This document shows, in pieces, positions 22,620-35,110 of a stretch of 64,000 nt of DNA (positions are counted from its first letter, which is position 1; the number at the start of each line of letters is the position of its first letter). This DNA comes from Cladocopium goreaui (taxonomy: Eukaryota; Sar; Dinophyceae; Suessiales; Symbiodiniaceae): assembly GCA_947184155.2 (NCBI GenBank), contig CAMXCT020000458.1, positions 434,001 through 498,000 on the forward strand, given 5' to 3'. The notes under the pieces were generated by a model that had not been told where the DNA came from, did no database searches, and saw only the letters and a program-made list of their open reading frames with translations. A program made the position numbers and the translations under genes.

Positions 22620-23075
22620 AAGGTGGCCCGAGACCGTCAGTTTTTAACACTTTTCACTTCGAAATGTGGTTCGCGCCACAACGGCGTGCACTTTTTAAAC
22701 GTCGCAAGCCCCAAAAGTGTTCCGAGGCTGAGGTTTTTTTGTATATTTGATTTCGAAATGTGCTTGGCGCCACAACGGCGTGCACTGTTTCGACATCTCA
22801 ACTTCCAAAAGTGCTCTGAACGTGGTGTGTTTTACATTTTGACTTCGAAATGTGCTTCGCGCAACAACGGCGTGCACTTTTTGAACATCGCAACTTCGAA
22901 AAGTGGTCCGAACATGGTGTGCTTTGTACATTTTGACTTCCAAATGTGCTTCGCGCCACAAGGGCGTGCATTTTTTCGACAGCTCAACTTCCAAAGTGTC
23001 CGAACGTGAGGTGTTTTTAGCTTTTTCACTTCCAAACGTGCTTCGCGCCACAACGGTGTGCAACTTTTCATCTCT
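22620..23075. repeat. ~95-bp tandem repeat, five units
   Basis: The word CGCCACAACGGCGTGCA recurs near 22672, 22768, 22860 (as CGCAACAAC), 22956 and 23046, giving a period of about 90-97 bp. Each unit also has GACTTCGAAATGTGCTTCGCG. The minus strand is open through several units and reads CTPLWREAHLEVKM repeatedly. I recall such peptides from predicted Symbiodiniaceae proteins, unverified here. The period is not a multiple of three throughout, so it is probably satellite DNA. Confidence 0.85.
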
Positions 23076-23329
23076 CATCTGGCCAGATGGCCTTGCACCC
23101 GCCACTTTGGCGAGCCTACTTTTCGACCCTCCGAACCCACAAATCACATTGGAAAAACACAGTGAATCGCGACTTTCCTATCTTTTCGCGCACCGACATC
23201 TTCTTCTCACTCTTTCTCTTCTCTGATCTTCTCTCTTTGCTCTTCTCCTCTCTGACTCTTCCCACCTCTGCTTTTCCATCTGTCCATCTGGTCGGAAGTT
23301 TGACTTCTAAATTTCCCTCGGTTAATATT

Positions 23330-24005
23330 ATGTATAATTTATGTATATGTATATATACGAATAATATCTTTCATATTTAACATATAGTTTTTTAATGTAT
23401 CACATGTATAGCATATATATATATATTTCCAAATATAAGATATGGATCTAATTTCTTATGTAATAGAGAACATTTCATATATATTTATATATTATACATA
23501 TTTACACTTTTTTTCAAAAGATAAGTAATATATAGCACATTTAATATAGCATTTAATATATTATATAAAGTTCAGATTTTCTTTAATATATACAATATCA
23601 AATACATACAATTTAAAATACATAGAATACAAAATGTAGAAACAATAATATATATATATAATATGATATACAATACAACATATCTAATAGGTAACATTTT
23701 TTAACAAATAGTATAAATTGTTTTTTTGTGAATACATAATACCAAATACAGTAAATATAGTGAAATAATAAGCTTAACATATTTTAAAATATGAAACATA
23801 TCATGTAATTATTCAATTTTTCCTTTATTATATAATACATATAGTTTTAATTTTATATATTACAATATTGTAATATACAACATATAATATTTCAGATATA
23901 ATCTATGACTTTATTATATAATTCAAAAAAAAGTAATGTGTTATATATAATACACGAACATATACATATACATATACATATACATATCTATTTATATATA
24001 TATAT
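23330..24005. other. Very AT-rich stretch
   Basis: About 680 bp that is overwhelmingly A/T with TATATA and ATACAATA words and no exon, RNA or inverted repeat of note. It is the sharpest composition change in the intron. Confidence 0.85.
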
Positions 24006-24053
24006 CTAGGTGAAAACGCCCCCATGTTGAACCTGAAATTGATCCAAACAGGT

Positions 24054-24094
24054 CCAACTTGGGCCCAAGCTGCACCATGTTGGACCCAAGTTGG
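24054..24094. repeat. Inverted repeat around CCAACTTGGG
   Basis: CCAACTTGGG (24054-24063) pairs exactly with CCCAAGTTGG (24085-24094) across 21 bases. Related half-sites (GTCCAAC, TGTTGGACC) lie around it. Confidence 0.7.
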
Positions 24095-24373
24095 AGTCGA
24101 TGTTGCGACCATGTCCACTCGAAACGGCAAATTTGGACGATGTTGTGTCAATATGCAATATGTGCAAATTACCGCAGCAGGGAACCGACATTTGGCACCC
24201 TGTCCCAGGCAAAAGTGCAGCTGAAGCTGCATGCAATCGGCAATGCATTCATGTGGCCCCCAACTCGGCACCTTCAGTGCAGACGGACTTCGCAAAAGAT
24301 AGCAATCGTGGGGGCCTCCGCCATGTCACATACACATCTATCAACTGTATCACAGGAGCGTTTTTGGCTCCAG

Positions 24374-24443
24374 GAATTATTGCTCAGATCTCTTGGGGGT
24401 CTCCTCCGCAATGGGCTGCGGTGTGAGTGCGACGAGTGCCAAG
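24374..24443 (+). pseudogene. Exon-like Cys motif, copy B
   Basis: Bounded by CTCCAG|G and AAG|GT. In phase 0 it encodes ELLLRSLGGLLRNGLRCECD then ECQ. The Cys pattern C-x-C-x2-C follows a Leu-rich helix as in the post-SET region of SMYD-type proteins. Its better-bounded splice sites suggest this copy is closer to the ancestral exon than 10386-10443. Weak evidence overall. Confidence 0.32.
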
Positions 24444-24871
24444 GTGCAGAATTTTTTGGTGGATTCCCCAACCAGACGAGATTTCATCGGCTAGAGATAG
24501 GGAAATGACCAAGAAAGCTGGCGGAATTTGGTAACTTAGCAGGTTCAGCGATCAAGGTGTCAAGACATACCAATCTATAGCTATTGAATGCTGTTGAAAC
24601 ACCAGGTTCCAACCCCTCGAGCCAAGAGGAGGTTTTCTACAACAAGCAGTATCTAAGCGAATGATTCTTGCAGGTTTTGGCCACTTCTCATGTGGCTGTG
24701 TCTCTTTCCTTCTATCAGCTTGTCGGACTGTATCATCTTCTTTGACTGGCCGCAGCAAGGGCTCCAGAAGCCATGAATGTAAAATGTACTGATGTTGTAC
24801 ATTTTTGGGGTTAATCTCATGCGGCCTCCAAGTCTGTACATCCAAGCAAACACACACACACTCACCAAGTT

Positions 24872-25025
24872 CATTATTACAGTATTATTATTGTTATTTA
24901 TTCTTCCCATGATTGTTTTTGCCATCGTTATTATTGTCATTGTTGTTGTTATCGCTATAATTAGTTATATATCATCATTATTGTCATTATCATTCTGTGT
25001 TGTTATCATCATCATCATCATCATT
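24872..25025. repeat. TTATTATTG/ATCATC low-complexity run
   Basis: Imperfect trinucleotide-like mix (TTATTATTGTTATT ... ATCATCATCATCATCATC). The ORF over it is Ile/Val/Ser low complexity. Confidence 0.8.
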
Positions 25026-25694
25026 TAAATTACTTCTTTGTTCATTTTTTGTAAGGGTGGAGTTGTATTTAACACCACCTCTGCATTGCATAACTGTGCA
25101 ATTCTTTCAGTCAGGGGTTCTGCGAATCTTGTACAACTCTTTCTTTGTGCTCAGGTTGTGTGGAATGATGTAACATGCATCTTGCACTGCTGAGGTTTCA
25201 GGTTTTCTTTTTGGTAGCGTGAAAACTGAAGATATCACAGTTTTACATGTTTTCTGAGGTCACGATGTTTACTGTGAGGCTTACAGGATGAGGCAGAGTG
25301 TGTGTGTGTGCATATTGCATTGGAATTGATTCGGACAGTTGGACAGGGCACGGCGATGTATCAACTCAGCTCATTCAGATTGATTGCTAGTGAGCTTATC
25401 ATGGCTTGTCTATTCATTGTGTCTGCTCAGGTCATGATGCTGGTCTGTGGCACTTGGACAACATGTGCCTTTTACAAATAGCATGAAACAAGTGCTAACC
25501 ACTCACAAACATTTCATGATACAATTCTTGGTGACAGTGATAGATCCCCATCTTGGTGGTTTACATGCAAACATGTAACATGGACATTCAAACTTGTGGA
25601 TCGCTTCCGGGATCTAGGATTTTCCCTTCGATTCCTGGCACGACCAACAACTTTTGGCTTGGGTGGCTCAATCTTCTTAAAGTATATGCGCGTA

Positions 25695-25920
25695 CATACA
25701 CACACACATATATATATATATCATATGTATATGTATACATCTATATACATATACATACACATGCATGCTTGCATGCATGCATACATCCTCACAATCTTAC
25801 AGTCATAGATTCACTCATTTATTCTTTTGTTGTTCGTTCGTTCGTTCGTTCGTTCCTTCATACATACATGCATGCATGCATGCATGCATACATACATACA
25901 TACATACATACACACATACA

Positions 25921-25951
<31 letters not shown>

Positions 25952-26115
25952 GTTACATACATACCTACAGAAACATACACATCCATCCATCCATCCATCC
26001 ATCTATCCATCCATCCATCCATGCATGCATGCAGGCATGCATACATACATGCATACATACATACATACAGACATACATACATACATACATCCGTATATAC
26101 ATGCATACGTGCGTA
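25695..26115. repeat. CATA/CATG microsatellite
   Basis: Long CATACATACATA arrays with CATGCATGC and CATCCATCC blocks. Frames on both strands are open and meaningless. Confidence 0.95.
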
Positions 26116-26639
26116 CGCAATTAGTGCAAGCGTGTTTAGCACTCGCATTAGAGCTAGCAATGGGTAGTGTGAATACTCTGATTATCATGATGACTATTGC
26201 ATGTATTGCACTATTGCTTCACCTGTTTGCGCATGTGTTTCTTTTCCTGTATATATATATGTATGTAGAGGCACGCATTGTTGATGCGTTTGCTTGTCAG
26301 TCATTTTTAAAGGTTGTTATCGAGGTTATTGGGTTTCTTTTTGAATCGCCATCATCGCCATGCTTGAAATGTCGAGTTGAAACTGATATTTACAAAACTA
26401 ACCATAAGAATCACAAGTATTGTAACCATGCAATATATGTTTTTCCACAGCAACAACTTATTGCAGCTTATGATATCGCATTTTGAAAAATAAGGGCAAT
26501 ACTGTTTGTTTTAAAAGTAACTATACACGGTAGCTATTGTGCTTGATGGTATTGCACCGTATTTGCGAAATACAAATGGTAAAACGCAACTTGTTAAAGG
26601 AACCCATGGTAAAATAAGGACACATAAGGAACAAATAGC

Positions 26640-26945
26640 GAAAACTAAGGTGATTGAAACATAAGGACAAAGAAGGACTAATAGTGGCCAATAAGGAAAA
26701 ATAAGGAAAAAATAAGGACAAATAATGACAAATAAGGAAAAATGATGACAAATAAGGACAAATAAGGGCAAATAGTGACAAATAATGACAAATAATTGAC
26801 AAATAAGGAAAAATAAGGAAGAATAAGGAAAAATAAGGACAAATAAGGAAAACTGGTGAAACATAAATTCTAGTTAAAACAGGGACAAAGAAGGAAAAAT
26901 GATGGAAAATAATGGACGACAAGGAGCAAATAGTGAAAAATAAGG
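26640..26945. repeat. ATAAGGAAAA minisatellite
   Basis: About 25-30 imperfect copies of a 9-11-bp AAATAAGGA(C/A)A unit. The minus strand is open and reads as Phe/Leu/Ile/Ser repeats. Confidence 0.9.
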
Positions 26946-28880
26946 ACATTTCAATCTTTCTGACATGTGTGAGAAGGTGTTTGGAACACAGGGCTCGTTT
27001 TGCCTGGGCTGAAATTTGGTCTATGAGATATCGTGACTAGAAAGTTGCAAAAACCGTAAGTATCCCGGCAGGAGACCCCAAACAGCATGGGGGGTAGGAA
27101 TTCCATGTTTGAAATACAAGCAACCCTAGCTACGGAGCATTACAGAACAGAAACTGGTCAGGTTAGTTAGGCACTTTCGTAACTGCAGCAGCAGCAGCAG
27201 GAACTTGTTTGGGGACAAGAACGGACAAATGTCACAAGCTGGTCAAAGAATGACTTTCCATATTTGGAAAATGCCGGGACCAAGATCTGCGAGAATTCTC
27301 AGCAAAACTGCTGCTGCCCAAGACCATGACAAGACTGCGACTGACTGCCGCCCAAGATCGCGACGCACAGTTCGTGCGAGCCCGTGCAGTCGGAATGCAC
27401 ATGACATCGCAGACGAGCCAGTTTATGCTAGAATTTAGAGCAAACATGCCGTGGATCAGATGGAGCCCCCTGATCAAGCACCGGCCCTAGCTCCTACCGT
27501 AAGAGCCCCTCAGTGTGAAATTGTTTGGGGAACTACAGGCAACTGTTTTGGTAAAGACACATCATGACTAACAAATAAATATTCAATACAAACATGTAAG
27601 CCATTACAACCATGGTAAAACCATTCGAATAACTACAATAGTTTTTTTCTTCCAGAATGCATCGGCTCAACGGTGCAGGCCAAGGACTTTGATCCAGTGA
27701 ATCCGTCTGGCAGGGCGCGTGTGGCGCAGCTTGACCTTTCAGCAGGCTGGGCTGGGCCGAGGGCGAGGGGGAAGGCCACTTGAGGCATCAATCGTACCTT
27801 TCTTGATTGGTAAAAATCATAGGGTTTAAAAGCGGATGTAACCATACTGCACCGTCAAATATGGTTCTATCTATGAAGAGCGGAATTTTAGTAGTGGGAT
27901 TTTAACCGTCCATCAGCCGCAGGGGTCTTATGGGGCTTTAGCTATGAAAACTAGGTGGACATCATTGATAGATGATGGTTCATTGGTTGTTCTGAGGGTT
28001 CATTGGCCAACCTGGTTTTTTAGGATTGTGAGAACCAGTGATTGGGGAGATACCGATCTTAATCAACCAGTATTGCATCGGATGGGATAGGAGTATTTTT
28101 CATGGCCCCCCCATCATTCTTGCTAAGAAAGTTGGGACTTAACCATCTTTCAATGAGGGTGCAAGCATCGATCGATGGGCTAACTACAACAATTATATAC
28201 AGTATTTGATTGAACCAATCAGGTAAACAGTTGGCGCCATTTTTGTCGATTTTTGAGATATGTTTTTCACCAAACAATGTGGTCACACTTGGGGTTCCTA
28301 CGGTTGTTAAGGCTTGGCTTCGCTTCAGCGTTCGGGCATCTGTGTCCGGCAAAATTTGGCGACCCTTACGCAAAAGTTCCGCCATCTTCCGCTTTCGAGG
28401 GAGGTCTTGCACGAGATTCTACTTTACCGGCGTGCCGCGCTTGTTTTTTGAGCTATGTCCATGTTTCGTTGCAGGCATGTGACTTTCGGAGCATTTGAGG
28501 AGTGGAGCTTCGTTTTGCGTGACACGCGCAAGGATGGACAAATTTTTATTCGCGTGGCAGGCATGGCGCCTTCTGCGCGTTGCTAAAACGCGTGGTCTGG
28601 GTCGAAATGAGAGATGTGCTTTCGGACGTCATTTTTGTGTGCTCCCTCAACCCTCTCGTCCCTTTGTGCCAGATCGCTCTCGTCGTGGCCTGGTCCTCAT
28701 TTTCATGGTGTCAGATTCCTCTCTCTGTGGCGCGGTTTTGATTTTGAGATTGCTCGCGCAACCCTCTCAGCACTTGCTCCCGGTGCTTTTGAGATCTCTC
28801 TCTCTCTCTCTCTGCACTTTGGGCCTCTCAGATCGCTCTTGTTTTTGCCCTTTGCTCATTTCAATAATCAAGGAAATCTT
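26946..28880. other. Copy B interior and unique stretch
   Basis: 27183-27200 is a short CAG run. The part from about 27650 to 28215 matches 11970-12440. From 28216 the sequence is unique to this copy. Several overlapping plus-strand ORFs at 28210-28965 encode Ser/Leu/Arg-rich chains without a domain. A CTCTCTCT run lies at 28797-28812. Confidence 0.5.
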
Positions 28881-29560
28881 GTGCCCAGAGAATTCTAGAG
28901 ATCTTGTAGTTTCAGAGATTTTGTCTAAAGATCTCTCACGGAATTCTTGTATGGATTTTTCATAAAGACCCTGTACTGAGATCGTGCCAAGAGACCTTTG
29001 ATAGAGAGAGATCTTGTACAGAGACCTATCGTAGAGATCTCTTGCAGAGATCTTGCCAGGAGATCCCTTGCAGAGATCTTGCCAAGAGACCTCCTATAGA
29101 GACCTTGTACAGAAATCTCTTACCGAGATCTTGTCAAGAGACCTCTTGTGGAGAGGTTGTGCAGAGATCTTGCCAAAGGACCTTTTTTTGAGATCTTGCA
29201 CAGAGATGTCTTGCACAGATCTTGCCAAGAGGTCTCTTACAGAGATGTTGCTAGGAGATCTTTTATAGAGAGCTTGGACAGAGATGTTACTTAGAGATCT
29301 CGTACGCAGATCTTGCGTGGGGATCTGTTAGACATCGCGTAGAGAGATCACTGGCAGAGACTCACCACACAAAGATCTCGACGAATGGGACGTTCACAGA
29401 GTCTCTTGCACAGGACCTTCTACAAATATCCTTACAAAGGGATCTTGCACAGCAGCTTCTACAGGGATCGTGTCAAGGAGATCTTGCGCACTATCTTCCA
29501 CAGAGATCTTCGCACACGGAACTTGCAGAATCTGCCCTGGTATCTCTTCGCCATCCCTGC
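28881..29560. repeat. AGAGATCTTG minisatellite
   Basis: Roughly 25 degenerate copies of a 20-30-bp unit built on AGAGATCTTG(C/T)CAAGAGACCT. The palindrome AGATCT recurs throughout. The frame at 29053-29268 is open as a SLTEILSRDL-like repeat, a by-product of the unit. Confidence 0.88.
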
Positions 29561-31260
29561 AACAGTGTTTGGGGCCTCTTGCCGGGATATTGTTTTTCAT
29601 AACCTCCAAGCGGGAAGTAACTCATAGGGCAGGTAGATTCTATGCAAATGAAAAGGCACATCCTGCAGTCATGTTTTGCTTACCAGGGCTAAACGGTGGG
29701 AGAGAATCTGGGCCGTAATAATAAATTAATTTGTCAACCTCAAGGCACGCTGCCCCCCCATCAATTGGATTGATGGGTCATGGTTTGTCGGTTGGTATTA
29801 ATGCAAGCAAGCGGTGTTTCGGATGAACCAACAAAAATTGGATAAAGGGTTTTGGAATGAGTGGTTTCAATGATGGTCAGGGCTGGAAATTTCGACTTTG
29901 ATGTTTATCCCAGTTAGTAGTTGGTTCACAGTACTTAGGTATATATATATATACTTACATACTTATATTTCACATCTATTCCACATATACTCCGTATATA
30001 GCTATGTATTATTTCAAACCTTAGTCTCTTAAATTTGGATTCCTGTGGATTTCATATGTCCAGGGAAAGAACTATGGAAAGAACTATGTAGCAATCCATG
30101 GAAATAAGGGGTGTTTCCACCAAAAATGTCACCCAATGAAGAAACCCACCACTTTGAAAGAAAAACGCATTGCTCCAAGTTCTTGGACAAAAAACCTTTC
30201 AACATCAAGTTAGATGTTACATACAAACTTCGTATTTGAAAATATTGGTCCGTAAGTTGGAAAGGAAAACAGTATACAACAATATACAACATCTGTGTAA
30301 TTCGGGGCCCCATAATTCTTCAAAAAGGAGAACACCAAAGAATGCATGTGCGCAAGCTCCAACTAGAAAAAAGAAGTCATAAAAACAATATTACGATGTG
30401 ACCCTGTATACTGTAAAATTGGTTAACTAGTGCATTGATGAGTGTATGCATGGCTGTGTGCTCATGTGCATGGATGAACTGCAAATGCAAATCCACAGTT
30501 TTTAAGTATTGTTTTCGGTGCTGCGAAGACCATGGTAAAACTTAGGTAAAACATGGTGAAACAAATTTATAAACTGCAAACGGAATCCTACGTATTTGTA
30601 GCAGATCAAAGATGTGTTACTGTATTTCTGTCGCTACGTTGTTGTGCATTGGTCCGTAGCAGTGTTGCAGTAACAGATTACAATCATTATAAATATGTCA
30701 TAATTTTTATCCAAATACAACGCTTAAACTTCATTGTTGCGGTATATACAAACAAACCCCGTCGATATACTTCCAAACTTTCAAACATACACGAACAAAC
30801 AAGAACATATTATTCATCTAAAAACTCAAACAGTCTTATATAAATCATAAATACAAAGCAAGTAAAGTAAAGCAAACATCAAAAATATACTTATAAAGTT
30901 AAACAGTTGAAGTCAAATCGAGAAGTAAAGTCAAAGTTATGTTACAAGTTAAAGGTTCTAAGTTTTAGTTGTAAGTTGTAAGTTCAAAGTTAAAAGGTTA
31001 CACAGTTATAAGTTACACAGTTTTTAGTGTCAAGTCATAACTAGAAGCTCTAAGTTGTAAATTAACAGTTATAACAATGTGTTTCAATTTTAAAACAGAT
31101 CCTAAACCTTATAAATTGATTTATTGAAGTTTGATAGTCAAGAGTTATGGATTATGAGTTGTTTTTTACAAAGTAGCTATAAGCTACAAGTGTGTATATT
31201 TGGTTTTATCAAGTTATATACAAGTATAAAGTAAGTTAACATATAAGCCATTATTTGGGG
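29561..31260. other. Intronic stretch, nothing recognised
   Basis: AT-rich, with a TATATA run at 29940-29952 and, at about 30850-31240, a loose array of GTTATAAGTTA/AAGTTCAAAGT words. No gene, RNA or mobile element is evident. Confidence 0.55.
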
Positions 31261-31261
31261 T

Positions 31262-32022
31262 TTGCAGAACGGTTCGGAACGGTTCCGGAGATTTCCCCAG
31301 AACGGTTCGGAACGGTTCCGGATACTTCCAAAACCTCAGAACTATTTAGAACTATTTAGAACGGTTCCGGAACGGTTCCGGATTCAAAGCCTATAGACCC
31401 CAGAACGGTTCGGAACGGTTCCGGAGACCTCCATATAATAGCATATGTTAACTTGTATAATAGCATATTTTGACTATATAATTATTTAACTTTAATACAT
31501 AGAGTTTGAACAAATAAACACATACTAGTACCATAAGCAATGATGATTCGACACAAGCGATACTTTCAAACGGATATTTCAATACAAACTACACAGTTGT
31601 ATGATTTTGTTAGAACAGATTCCACAGAACAGTTTTCAAGACAGGTAAGATTTTGAAAGGGGCCACGCCTTCCATGAACAAACAGCTGAGAAACTTCCAG
31701 CCTTTTGTAGCTACATCCAGTTTCACCTTCTCCCTTGTGCTCAGCATGCCTTTGCACTGCCTGTTCAAAGACTTAGGTGGAGAAGTTGCCTTCCCTTTGT
31801 CGTTTTTCTGACTCCTTTCTCTTGTAGCCTTGGCCCTTGGAGCCACAGTGCGGCTCTTTGGAAGGTTTTGAAAATGCGAAACAGGAGGAACTGATCTTGA
31901 CCGTTTTTTTGGGGGGGTTGGAAGCTGTGGAGAAATATCTCCGTGCAAAGTTGATGTCTGCAGAACCGTTCCGAACCGTTCCGGAGGTCTGCAGAACCGT
32001 TCCGAACCGTTCTGGAGACCTC
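31262..32022. repeat. CGGAACGGTTCCG palindrome clusters in inverted orientation
   Basis: 31265-31432 carries at least three copies of CAGAACGGTTCGGAACGGTT followed by CCGGA, each containing palindromic GGAACGGTTCC. The reverse complement (CAGAACCGTTCCGAACCGTT) occurs twice at 31961-32014. The pair could be the arms of an inverted-repeat element of about 760 bp or two separate cluster insertions. The interior has open frames on the minus strand with no known domain. Confidence 0.7.
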
Positions 32023-32740
32023 TGCGCTAAGAAAAGTGTCACGTAAATAGGTTCTCTGTGCCAAGAATCCCGGGAATAGGAAGGCACGGACAAGGTTGAG
32101 CAATTCCGGATGCATTAGTCCCAACCTGAAAGTAACCCATCATCACCCTCAAGAACCCCACCGCTAGCGCTATATATATATATATATTCTGAAAAGTATC
32201 AAATCATGGTCCAAGAAATTATCGGCAGCTATATACAATATAGTTTGTTTCTTGTATGGGTAGTAGCACGGTAGTAGCAACAGTCTTGCCAGAGTGACAA
32301 AATACCAACAATATAGCCTGGATGTTGCACTGCTACCGCTACTGCATATTTTTGATCCAGTCCAGAACTGGTGGGGGAAAAGACAGCAATGGGAATGCAT
32401 TCAACAACCAGCATTGCCTTTGTTCTTTTCTTGAAAAGGGAAGTCACATAATCCCAACAGCCTGAACACATTGCAGAAGCCAGCTCAGCGCGCCCAAACA
32501 CACATGGACTGCCTTCCAAATAATTGAAATTACATATTGATAGAATTCGACTTCAGCGCCTGTTCCTTCCACCTAAGTATTTCTCCAATTGCGCTTAAAC
32601 CGCCTGAATCTTCCCTCAAACAAATGCAGCATCATAAATTAAACCCACTATCTGTATGCGGGTTGTGTATTTATTCAAGGTTTCAAGTATTTGGGGCAAG
32701 GTTGTTAAGTAATCAAAGCTGAATTTAGCCCAGTCTCACA
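32023..32740. other. Intronic stretch, nothing recognised
   Basis: A TATATA run at 32170-32188. Otherwise there is no repeat or gene that I can support. Confidence 0.5.
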
Positions 32741-33490
32741 CTAGAAAATTAATTAGCTGCAAATAGAATTCCACTTCGGCGTTTGTTTCTGTCGCCTGAG
32801 TATGTCTCCCATCTTGAAGAAAAAGCAAACCATATTTTCACCCAAATGCCAGCGCCAGACTAGAATTTGGAATGCATAATCTACTTAAGCGCACATAGAA
32901 TTCTACTTAGGCGTCAGTTTGTGACGCCTAAGCAAAATTATGTTTGCGCCTAAGTAGATTATGGATTGTGTTTTCCAACAGCCCCAGACTAGATTTCTAT
33001 TTGCGCATAAGTAGATTATGAATATAAATTATGTCTTCCAACAGCCCCAGGCTAGAATTTGGAAGGCATGGTCCAATTAAGCGCAACTAGTAATAGAATT
33101 CTACTTAGGCGTCAGTTCGTGACGCCTAAGCAGAATTCTTTTTGCGCCAAAGTGGATTATGAATTATGTCTTCCAACAGCCCCAGACTAGAATTCTATTT
33201 GCGCCTAAGTAGATTATGACTATGAATTTTGTCTTCCAACAGCCCCAGACTAGAATTTGGAAGACATGGTCTAATAAGGCGCAAATAGTAATAGAACTCT
33301 ACTTAGGCGTCAGTTCGTGACGCCTAAGCAGAATTCTTTTTGCGCCCAAGTGGATTATGATTTTTGTCTTCCAACAGTTCCAGACTAGAATTTGGAATGC
33401 ATAATCTATCTGGCGCAAATAGAATTCTACTTAGGCGTCAGTTCGTGACGCCTAAGTAGAATTTTATTTGCACCTAAGATTACCTAAGTA
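32741..33490. repeat. Palindromic minisatellite (TTAGGCGTCA hairpin units)
   Basis: About four units of 130-200 bp. Each holds a near-perfect hairpin: CTTAGGCGTCA, a loop of GTTTG or GTTCG, then TGACGCCTAAG (first at 32906-32932; others near 33104, 33302 and 33430). Arms extend with GAATTCTA/TAGAATTC. Between hairpins lie GCGCCTAAGTAGATTATG and CCAACAGCCCCAGACTAGAA. No coding content. Confidence 0.9.
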
Positions 33491-34160
33491 GATTTAGTCT
33501 TCAAAAGAAAGATCGAAACATAAGTTCACCCCAATCTCGAAATCATAATTTTATATCTATAGACTGTGGATCAGATAGGTATATAAAGTATCCATGGCAA
33601 GTTTTTGTTATTAGCAAAACTGAATTCATCACCGGTCCACAATACAAATTCAATTTAGGTCAAGTACTTCACGACTTTGAGTGCAAACCCAGATTGACGA
33701 ATCTGGATGTGTCCTCGCTGTGTGCATTGTTTTGTTTCTTTACTTCTTCAAAAGCTTGCTAATTTTCCCTTGACATGGTTTCTAACATCACCTTCTATAA
33801 GATATCCTTATTGCCCTGGTTTCTTCCATAGTCCCTTCCATAGTTCCCTCCATGGTCCACAAGGCCCACAGGTTAAGAGGCTAAAGTTTGAAATAAACTA
33901 TGTATATATATATATTCCGCGTGTATTCCCTTTACATTCCATATATATATATATATTTATTCATGTATATGTGGAATATAAATAATATATTATATGCATT
34001 TCTATTCCACAAATTCGATATACATACATACATATATATATAATTCCCTTTGCACCCCATTACATACGCAGTCCATATGTATATAAAAATAAATACACTA
34101 ATGCATTCCACATATATATATATAATATAATGTATATTTTATTTCGCAACTATTCCATAC

Positions 34161-34193
<33 letters not shown>

Positions 34194-34309
34194 TATATAC
34201 TTGGCACATATGCCAAATATATTCGACATACATTCCATATTTTTATGTATATATTCCAGGTACATTTCATTTATTGTAAATTGCATAATGCGTTTTCAAC
34301 CCATAGTTT
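33491..34309. other. AT-rich intronic stretch
   Basis: TATATA runs at 33902-33914, 33941-33957 and 34159-34182, with CACATATA words. No gene is seen. Confidence 0.6.
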
Positions 34310-34566
34310 TCAACTTGATGTTCACCCAACTTCAGGAGACGAGGTTGGAAAACAGTTGACTCTTCGTTCCTGGACTGCGACGCCCATTCCTGGTGTGCCG
34401 TGCCCACCAAATCGCTCCTTGGCCGGGATTCATTGGAAACGCACCCAGCAATTGAAAACAAAACAACCAAAAGCTGTTTTAGAAGGTATGATACTTTCAT
34501 CTTGAACATTTGCTTAGTGCTGGGTCCAACCTGATTTTCTGGCAGCATTTGGGGTGCAGCCCCGAA

Positions 34567-34647
34567 ATGGGCCAAGGCGGTATGCATGAGAGGCACTTGA
34601 TGAGGATGGAGATGTACGCGGACAAGATTGAGAAACCCGTCCATGAT
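34567..34647 (+). pseudogene. Conserved short ORF, copy B
   Basis: Encodes MGQGGMHERHLMRMEMYADK then IEKPVHD, matching the copy at 17448-17531 in frame. The frame continues about 15 codons beyond. Unknown function. Confidence 0.3.
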
Positions 34648-35110
34648 AGACAACTGGGATTGCGTTGAAATCCGCTCTGGTTTCAGATAAATTGAAACAC
34701 TTATACGACATGGATACAACCAATTCTTAATCTTGTTTCGAAAAATCACGGGAGTGTAGTAAGCATGGGATGAACTGTTTTTGGATGTTCCCTATCATAT
34801 TGATATTCCATTTTGGGATGGGTTAACCATGGGAACCATTGGACCAGTGTCAGTTGCTGCTTGCTGAAACGCAGTACTTTACAATCCATGTTGCATGGTA
34901 TTACCCGATTTTTCTTGGTAAAATCAAAGATTTTGTTCTTGATTTCTCCCGAATGGGATTTATGCAACCCTCTTTGACATTTTTTTGGACCTCACATCAT
35001 TATCCAACTTGGGGTGTGGCTGGGCAGGTTGGACCGAGTTTGCCCTGCGACTCCTGTGGCACATTCACGCCCCACCATGGACTTGCAACGTTCAACCCAC
35101 GTTTTCTAAG

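Larger units (their letters stand above)
24351..28215. repeat. Segmental duplication, copy B, left part
   Basis: The counterpart of 10369-12447 in the same order and orientation. It is longer because of microsatellite growth at 25695-26115 and 26640-26945. The end of homology near 28215 (ATTGAACCAATCAGGTAAAC) corresponds to the place where the truncated LTR element starts in copy A (12425-12447). Confidence 0.8.

Noticed and set aside
28210-28965. Overlapping plus-strand ORFs of 80-156 codons
   Set aside because: No domain, no splice context, Ser/Leu/Arg bias from CT-rich sequence.
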